Source: Owenia fusiformis (Eukaryota > Annelida > Polychaeta > Sabellida > Oweniidae). Taken from it: DNA of 64,000 bases. The notes below the pieces were generated by a model that had not been told where the DNA came from, ran no database searches, and worked only from the letters and a program-made list of their open reading frames with translations. Below are positions 57,724-64,000 of the stretch, piece after piece (the first letter of the stretch is position 1; every line of letters begins with the position of its first letter). Location: NCBI GenBank assembly GCA_903813345.2, contig CAIIXF020000003.1, positions 607,621 to 671,620 on the forward strand. The letters are read 5' to 3'. Position numbers and translations under genes: made by a program.

Positions 57724-60702
57724 CACTGGGGGGTATCGTGATGCAACAACACCGTGTTGTTGCATCAAGATGGCCAGACTTCCGGTGATCGATTTTCGAA
57801 CGATATTTTGTTTTCCCAATTTAAACCCATTTCTAGGACGAGTTGCTCAATAATCATACACATGCAGCTAGCGCATGATCTATATTTTGAAAAACTGTCG
57901 TTAGTATACATGTAGCATCATCAAGAAGCTATAAATTCGCGGTTTTAATTCCTCACTATTGATGCAACAACACCACTCTGTTTATTATCGATGATACAAC
58001 AACACCAATGTGCTGATGCAAAAACGCCAATATAATGTATCATTGAACAACAAGAGAAACTGTTTATGTCCTGTTTACAGGTGTTGGTCGGGACATGAAT
58101 AAAACGCGTGAGTCCGTGGTCCATGAATGAAACGTATTTTGTTTGGTTTCTTAATGTATTTGTATCTGAAAAATAAAGATTATCATACGAACATTTTCTA
58201 AATTAAATGCCCTTGATTTACCGTATGGAAATTGTATACAAATAACTAATATAATCATGGAAAGACAACAGATATCAGTCATTTTGTGTTGTTTGTACCT
58301 CAATTGAAATACTCATTTCTGATTGGTTGATGAGCGGGCAACAATATGTATTGTTAGTACCTCAGTGTAAATAATCGCATCTGATTGGTCTATTAGCGGT
58401 CAACATTTTTGCCTGTACCTCACTTGTGCATCATGGGATATCATATTATTGACCGCGTATGTTACTGTACTACACTTGTGAATTATGGGAAATATGACGT
58501 CACAATGCTGACAGAAAAAACATGGTAGACGGACATTTTGTAAACGTTGATGAAAGTGATACTTTTCTACACGACGAGTATAGCAAAAATACAAATAGAA
58601 ACGCAAAATTAACATTGATTTACTAATGAGTACGCAGTTATGTGCCGAAAACAGAGAGTTTAGCTTCAACTGTCTTCAGATTGATTTTCTTAAAAGATTA
58701 TTGCTGGCGGGGTTCGGGGAGAAGATTATGAAGCCATGATTGATGACTGTCGTCTATATGTGTATTATTAGTTTCTTCTGACTAACAAAACAATTGTAGA
58801 CCTCTCCATTCGGTCAACCGTCAAAATCATATACCTCGACTGTAAACCTTGAAACTACTGTTGACCTCGACCTTCGGTCTCTGTCAACAGTAGTTTCTCG
58901 GTTTACAGTCTCGGTATACAATTTTGCCGGTTGACCTTTGGAGAGGTCAACAATTGTATACTGCTGACCGCTACTAGGTACTGTTGACCGCTACTTTTGA
59001 AAAAATGTTTTTTGAATGTTGATTTTTTTTTAATTTTGAAAAAATAAGTTGTGTAAAAAATTACAAGTATTCGACGGTTTTGAGATTTTTGCTAAAATAT
59101 GATACCTTTACTTATCAAATATGTTCACTTGATATTCGATTATATATTCGTCCAATTATTATATTCTTCGAACTAACAAACAATTGTTCACCTCTCTATT
59201 CGGTCAACTGACCAAAGTGTATACCTCAACAGTAAACACTGAGAGTACTGTTGACCTAGATCTCCGGTCTCGGTCAACAGAACTTTCAAGGTTTACAGTA
59301 TCGGTATACAATTTTGACAGTTGACCTCAAGAGAGGTCTACAATTGTATATTGTATATTATGAGGTTATATAATGGTTCATTCTGTATATCGTGTTTATA
59401 CTCGAGTGAGTTATCCCACCCAAAGTATGACGTCATTTATCAAGTTGAAGAGTTGTATACGCTGCTCAGGAGTCGTGTACGCTATCCAGGAGTTGTACAT
59501 CGTTCTCAAGAGTTGTATAGGATGAGTGTTGGTTTAATGATATTGCAGTTATACAATGCTATTATATAGAGGTTATTTACTAAGAGGGATTCAATATTGG
59601 TTTTATTCCGAGGGACAATATGATATGTCCCGAGGGCCCGGGGGAATCTGGGATTACTGTACCCCTATCAGTTTACCTTTTTGGGCCCTAAATCCTATCA
59701 CTTTTGTTTACCTTTTTACTTAGTCGGAGAGAACGAATCCACAGAGAGCAATACTTCTACATGTGCACCGTGCAAGATTTTCATTAAACGTGTAACTAAA
59801 CCTCCCTAATAAAGTCAATTAGACGTTTTTACTCGTTGGCTCTCCAAATTGGAGGAAATAAAGAATCATATCATATCATAGATGAAGCAATCATCTCATT
59901 AACATGCTTTTTGAAATGTTCTCCGATAAGCTCACGAATGTTACAGTGAAACTGTTTTAGCTATATTTTGACAGTGGTAACGTACATCTACTATATCTAG
60001 TTTATCACTGTTCTACAGATGGATGACAGATAATTTCCAATAGCTCGTCATGTTTACCGAGAACGAAAGATGTTTGTCCACCATTTTGAATGATACTAAA
60101 TGGAGTCAGGGTCATCAAGCTATGGAACAGTGGTTTATGAAAATAGATTGGGTTACTGTAGCTTGCCATGTTAAAGGCGATTGAACTATGTTATAGAACA
60201 ACGTCCAGTACATAATGATATTTAAAAGTATAAATTTTTGAAAATATATGTAAAGAATCTTCGCCCGCAGGACGTGTATTTTGAATGCCTTGAGAAGAAC
60301 GCAAATGGGTAATGGGTAACGGTGTCGCAATCGTAGCATTTAAAAATCTGTTCCTCTCGAGATTTATGGTCTTCTGAAATTATACTATTAATTGGTGTTG
60401 CTGCATCATTGCTAAAATCTAGAGGAGTGTTGTTGCATCTTCGGTTTGGTGTTGTTGCATCAATAGTGAGGAACTAAAACCGTGAACTTATTGCTTCTTG
60501 ATGATGCTACATGTATACTAATGACAATTTCTTTAAATATAGATCGTGCGCTAACTGCACGTGTATGGTTGATTGAGAAACTCGTCCTAGAAATGGGTTT
60601 AAATTGGGAAACAAAATATCGTACGAAAATCTAACACCGGAAGTCTGGCCATCTTGATGCAACAACACGGTGTTGTTGCATCACGATACCCCCCCCCCCG
60701 TG
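57724..60702. mobile_element. 2,979-bp TIR transposon with subterminal GATGCAACAACACC motifs
   Basis: The ends CACTGGGGGGTATCGTGATG and the inverse of the right end share about 270 bp. TATGTT flanks both sides (57,718-57,723 and 60,703-60,708). Paralogous unsplit copies at 1,236 and in the left arm show the empty site. Terminal sequence includes a perfect palindrome built of GATGCAACAACAC and its inverse, and the motif recurs five or more times near each end, like transposase-binding subterminal repeats. Two hairpin blocks and no recognised transposase inside. Confidence 0.88.
58790..59345. repeat. Two tandem long palindromes inside the transposon
   Basis: 58,795-58,965 and 59,180-59,345 each fold into a hairpin. 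The stem words GACCTCTCCATTCGGTCAAC and GTTGACCTTTGGAGAGGTC enclose TTGAAACTACTGTTGACC and its inverse. The two palindromes are diverged copies of each other, about 390 bp apart. Confidence 0.85.
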
Positions 60703-60714
60703 TATGTTAGGCCA

Positions 60715-61130
60715 TTGGAAAAACACTCATAGAGATGATAAAACAATTTCAACTTTGAGACAGGGAAGATGCAAACAACTCACCCGTAAGTTTTTTTGAA
60801 ATGCTGTCCCTCTTTTTTACCCACAATCCTCCCACAATGCTTTTTCAAATTTTGTTGCATCAATATGTTTCGCTTTGAGACACCGTTTACCTCTTTAAAT
60901 GAACAAGTAGTTCCTCCAGGGGTTTTAAATATATCCATTATGGGTGACCAAAATTAAGCTGAAAGCAACGGATTGCATGAGTTGGGAAAATAACATGGAA
61001 TATATTGTTTTCCAAGGAATTACTTATTCCTTTAAAGGGATTTACTGTGTCTAACAACATATCGATGCAACGTAAAATTTAAAAAGCAGGGGTGGAAGGG
61101 GTCCAGAATCTGTTGCGATGCTTTAAATAT
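60715..61130. repeat. Right half of the split palindromic MITE
   Basis: Continuation of the 1,198-1,800 family beyond the transposon (CACTCATAGAGATGATAAAA through GCAGGGGTGGAAGGGGTCC). Confidence 0.75.
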
Positions 61131-61343
61131 ATAATATCCAAATTCCTTTCAAGGTCTAGGTGCATTTCTCATTTACACATTATTATTTCAAGTGTGTCCC
61201 GTCAATGCCAACAGATTGGATTTCATCAAGCTATATACTAAATGAAAAAAAAATTCTGTAAATGAGGAATATGATAAGTGGATTGACACAATGCTTCGGT
61301 GCAAAACTATCCCAGTCCCACACAATAATAGTTTATTTTTCAG

Positions 61344-61494
61344 ATGTTACCTCGGATCGGCTTAAAATGAAAATGACTAGCGGAATCAAGGTAGATTTCT
61401 CCCCACAACAACTTATCTCTTGCATTGGGGACAAGCAACTTGGATGTACAGGGGGACACTTGGATAGCGCATGGGAGTACATGAGATTACAAGG
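61344..61494 (+). CDS. Right TINAG-like exon 5
   Basis: It encodes DVTSDRLKMKMTSGIKVDFS, PQQLISCIGDKQLGCTGGHL and DSAWEYMRLQG. The acceptor is TTTTTCAG and the donor CAAGG followed by GTATGC. Phases 1 in, 2 out; 151 bp as in the left copy. Confidence 0.92.
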
Positions 61495-61719
61495 GTATGC
61501 GCTAGAACTTAAATATATATGCAATAATAATCATGCATAAATGCCAAAGGGAAATAAATTGTAACAGATGACAGCAAAAACATATAACATTCATGCACAG
61601 TTGTCCCATCACAAGATTTCTTTAAAATGCAATGAATTGTCATGTCCATGCAAGGATGATGTTTAATTTTAAACAACATAACCAAGCCTTCAGTATGATT
61701 TGCATAAGGGGATATAGTA

Positions 61720-62330
61720 TTTTATCCTATGCCAAGAGGAGTTTTAGGGAGATAAGTTGGTAAGATATATCCCGTATCCCGATTTTGTGGTTTCCATATC
61801 CAGAACCTCCATGTCTCCCGCTTCGGTGCATATCTTCCCGCTTCCGGTGCATATCTTCCGGTAATGCAATAAAATGACTTTGCATATGAATCATCCCTCG
61901 TGAGATATGCACATCTCCCTCTGGATAAACCCCATATCCAAAACCCCCAGTACATAACCCTTATATATGGGATTAGGTATAATTTTAATGTTTGATTTAG
62001 ATACATTCTTCAAATCAAAATGCTTTGACTGAGTACTTAGCCTTTAGCAGATTCGATTAAGGGGAACATATTACATATGTAAAGAAAAAAGGTCTAATCT
62101 TTATGTTTGGTTTGGTACATTCTTCAAATCAAGATCGCATTGACGTATTACTTAGCCTCTAGCAGATTCTTATAAGGGGCACATATTATATAGATCTAAT
62201 CTTTGTGTTTGGTTTGGTACATTCTTCAAATCAAGATCGCATTGACGTATTAATTAGCCTCTAGCAGATTCTTATAAGGGGAATATATTACATACAAATA
62301 GGATAAGGTCTTCTTTTTATGTTTGATTCC
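61720..62330. repeat. Right-arm copies of the 13.24-13.47 repeat and the 115-bp tandem array
   Basis: 61,720-61,960 mirrors 13,240-13,470 and 62,000-62,330 mirrors 12,880-13,210. Copy number is the same in both arms. Confidence 0.85.
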
Positions 62331-63190
62331 TACAGCTGGGGAGGAAAACGCGCTAAAAAGAAGGACTCCGTACAGCAGAATAATGTACCGATGGAGGCAT
62401 TTTTATTCTGCTTTTAATGACACAAGTTTCAGGAAAAACGGGGCAGCATGAGACTCAAAGGTCCATAATTCAACCATTTCTTGATGAAATCAGAAGTCTG
62501 TTCTGGAAAATCCAGATTTAAAATTAAGAGAAAATCGGGGTTTCTAGAAGTAAATCGGAAGAAAACTAAATGAACGAAAATCAGGATTTGTTTATAAAAA
62601 TCAGGGTTTGGAAAAATGTGGTTGAAAATCATGATTCATTTTCTTAAAATATGTGAAATCCTAGAAAAACCGGGGTCTCTCGAATTCAACAAGGAAAAAA
62701 TCAGGCTTTTAAAATGGGAGAAACTGTGGATATCTAAATATATATTGTGAGAAAAACAGGGTTCAAAAAATAATTCACTGAATTGGGGGTTTTTAACTCG
62801 GGATGTATTGTTGAAAAATTATGAGTTTTTATGTACATGTAGATTACCTGGAACCATACATTTCTTAATTCACTTCATGTTTTGGTTTTGATGTTCACAT
62901 TTAGTGACAACCTACACTTCAAGAATTGATCTTTTAAATGATATTTAGGTGATTTATAAATCTAATCAAACATATTCATACATACATGTTTATATGTATT
63001 TAGGTTCATTTAGTCAGCCTTTAAAATCCACTATTAGGTTCAAACCTATATATTATATCTTCTAAAAATTTGGAAAATACATATACTAGTATTTTTCATA
63101 AGAGTTTTTACGATTTGGAATTATATTATTTGTCAAGGGAAATGTTCTAAGTAAAAGCCGGTGATTCTAACAGTGTTTGTATTATTTTAG

Positions 63191-63347
63191 AGTTGCAGAT
63201 GAAGAATGCTACCCTTATACCAGTGGCTTATACAGCTCTAAGAAAACATGCCAAGTAGAAAGATCATCATCAAGATCTAAGAATGGTGTATGTTCCAAGA
63301 AAAACAAAATCTACAAAATGGATAAACCATACAGAATGCCTAACAAT
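63191..63347 (+). CDS. Right TINAG-like exon 6 (gene runs off the window)
   Basis: It encodes VADEECYPYTSGLYSSKK, CQVERSSSRSKNGVC and YKMDKPYRMPNN. The acceptor is ATTATTTTAG and the donor CAAT followed by GTGAGT, phase 0 out. Exons 7-9 with the His and Asn regions should lie beyond 64,000. Confidence 0.92.
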
Positions 63348-63577
63348 GTGAGTGGAATTCAATATTGTATTTTTAGATCTAGTGTTTGATTATATGTGGT
63401 CTGATTTAAATCTAATCTAATCTAACCAGCAGACCAGAAGAAGTGAGTAGCTCCCATAATTCTTTCATATCTATCGTATTCGGGGATTCCCCATTACGTC
63501 ATCTTCAGCATCATCTCCAATCAAATTGCAAGATGCGATCACGTGAACAATCATGAAATCGTGGCAATGGCGTTAAA

Positions 63578-64000
63578 GCAGATATGAAATGGTATTTTTT
63601 AACCTAAAGGAATCAATATAATTTTTTGATAAATGTATTCGGACATATTTTCTCATCAGTAGTGCGAAAACTATTTCACTCTAGCGATCGTTATAGCTGC
63701 TTAATAAGCAATATTCGAATTGGTTGTGACGTTATTGGCCCCCACGTGATCTCTCACTGGTCCCCACATGGCCCATAACGTCATAATGCCAAAATGTTTT
63801 GTTTTGGTTTACACTACAATCCTATGGTTGCCGTGACGTTGTGATTACTAAGGAACCAATAAACCAAAGCTATATTTTGTATATGACGTTACTTATCACG
63901 TGGGGGCCAATTTGATTGATCAGTTAGTTTTATTTCGTTATTTATGACCGTTAGCAGTTATCTAACATTTATTTTATGATGACTATCGCAAGAACTCTAC
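63578..64000. other. Intron 6, unique to the right copy
   Basis: No similarity to the left copy's intron. Contains two inverted words CCCACGTGAT/ATCACGTGGG (63,741 and 63,896) about 150 bp apart, probably the ends of a small TIR element. Confidence 0.5.

Larger units (their letters stand above)
55535..63577. repeat. Right arm of large inverted duplication
   Basis: Reverse complement of 11,647-18,000, with the same order of exons 3-6 and interspersed repeats. Similarity stops at about 63,577, inside intron 6. The size difference is mainly the 2,979-bp insertion at 57,724 (present here only) and the 1,104-bp element (left only). Confidence 0.95.

Overview
The window is AT-rich, intron-rich, transposon-dense animal DNA. 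The genes have short phase-matched exons with GT/AG borders, secreted extracellular-matrix-type domains, and very many TIR elements. This fits a non-vertebrate marine animal (lophotrochozoan or invertebrate deuterostome); I cannot name the species. No bacterial-type operons, tRNA or rRNA genes were seen. There are two runs of N: 18,001-18,500 and 38,295-38,317.

Layout. (1) 0.3-3.2 kb: small TIR elements. (2) Minus strand 14.9 to 3.7 kb: 3' part of a gene related to tubulointerstitial nephritis antigen (TINAG), a catalytically dead cathepsin-B-like secreted protein. It has six consecutive exons, then an NHL beta-propeller exon whose phase matches; that last exon is broken by a LINE fragment. 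(3) Minus strand 27.27 to 18.7 kb: seven exons of a secreted protein with a signal peptide, a lysine-rich helical region, a TSP1 repeat, a complete trypsin-fold protease, a second TSP1-like repeat, and the start of a second protease domain that lacks the catalytic His. This gene runs towards the N gap. (4) 27.7-40 kb: a block of nested mobile elements. It includes a reverse-transcriptase relic split by a TIR transposon that left a clean 5-bp duplication. (5) 40.4-51.1 kb: a tandem array of promoter plus signal-peptide first exons (four exons, five promoter-like blocks). (6) Plus strand 52.2-63.35 kb: a second TINAG-like gene, exons 2-6, running off the right edge.

The two TINAG-like genes lie in a large inverted duplication: left arm about 11,647-18,000, right arm about 55,535-63,577, facing each other across about 37 kb. 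Exon lengths are identical in the two arms (111, 233, 151 and 157 bp) and the proteins differ at few positions. The left copy has a TGA where the right copy has an Arg codon. Each arm carries one transposon the other lacks, so each arm serves as the empty-site control for the other.

Reading of the locus: all signal-peptide exons end in phase 1 and exon 2 at 52,252 accepts phase 1, so the array could supply alternative promoters and leaders to one right-hand gene. The left copy has no visible promoter, leader or exon 2. It is therefore either a decaying duplicate, has these parts in the N gap, or is spliced from the upstream protease gene, whose last visible exon ends in the phase that TINAG exon 3 accepts. 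All gene calls come from reading translations, splice sites and phases by eye; no database search was done.
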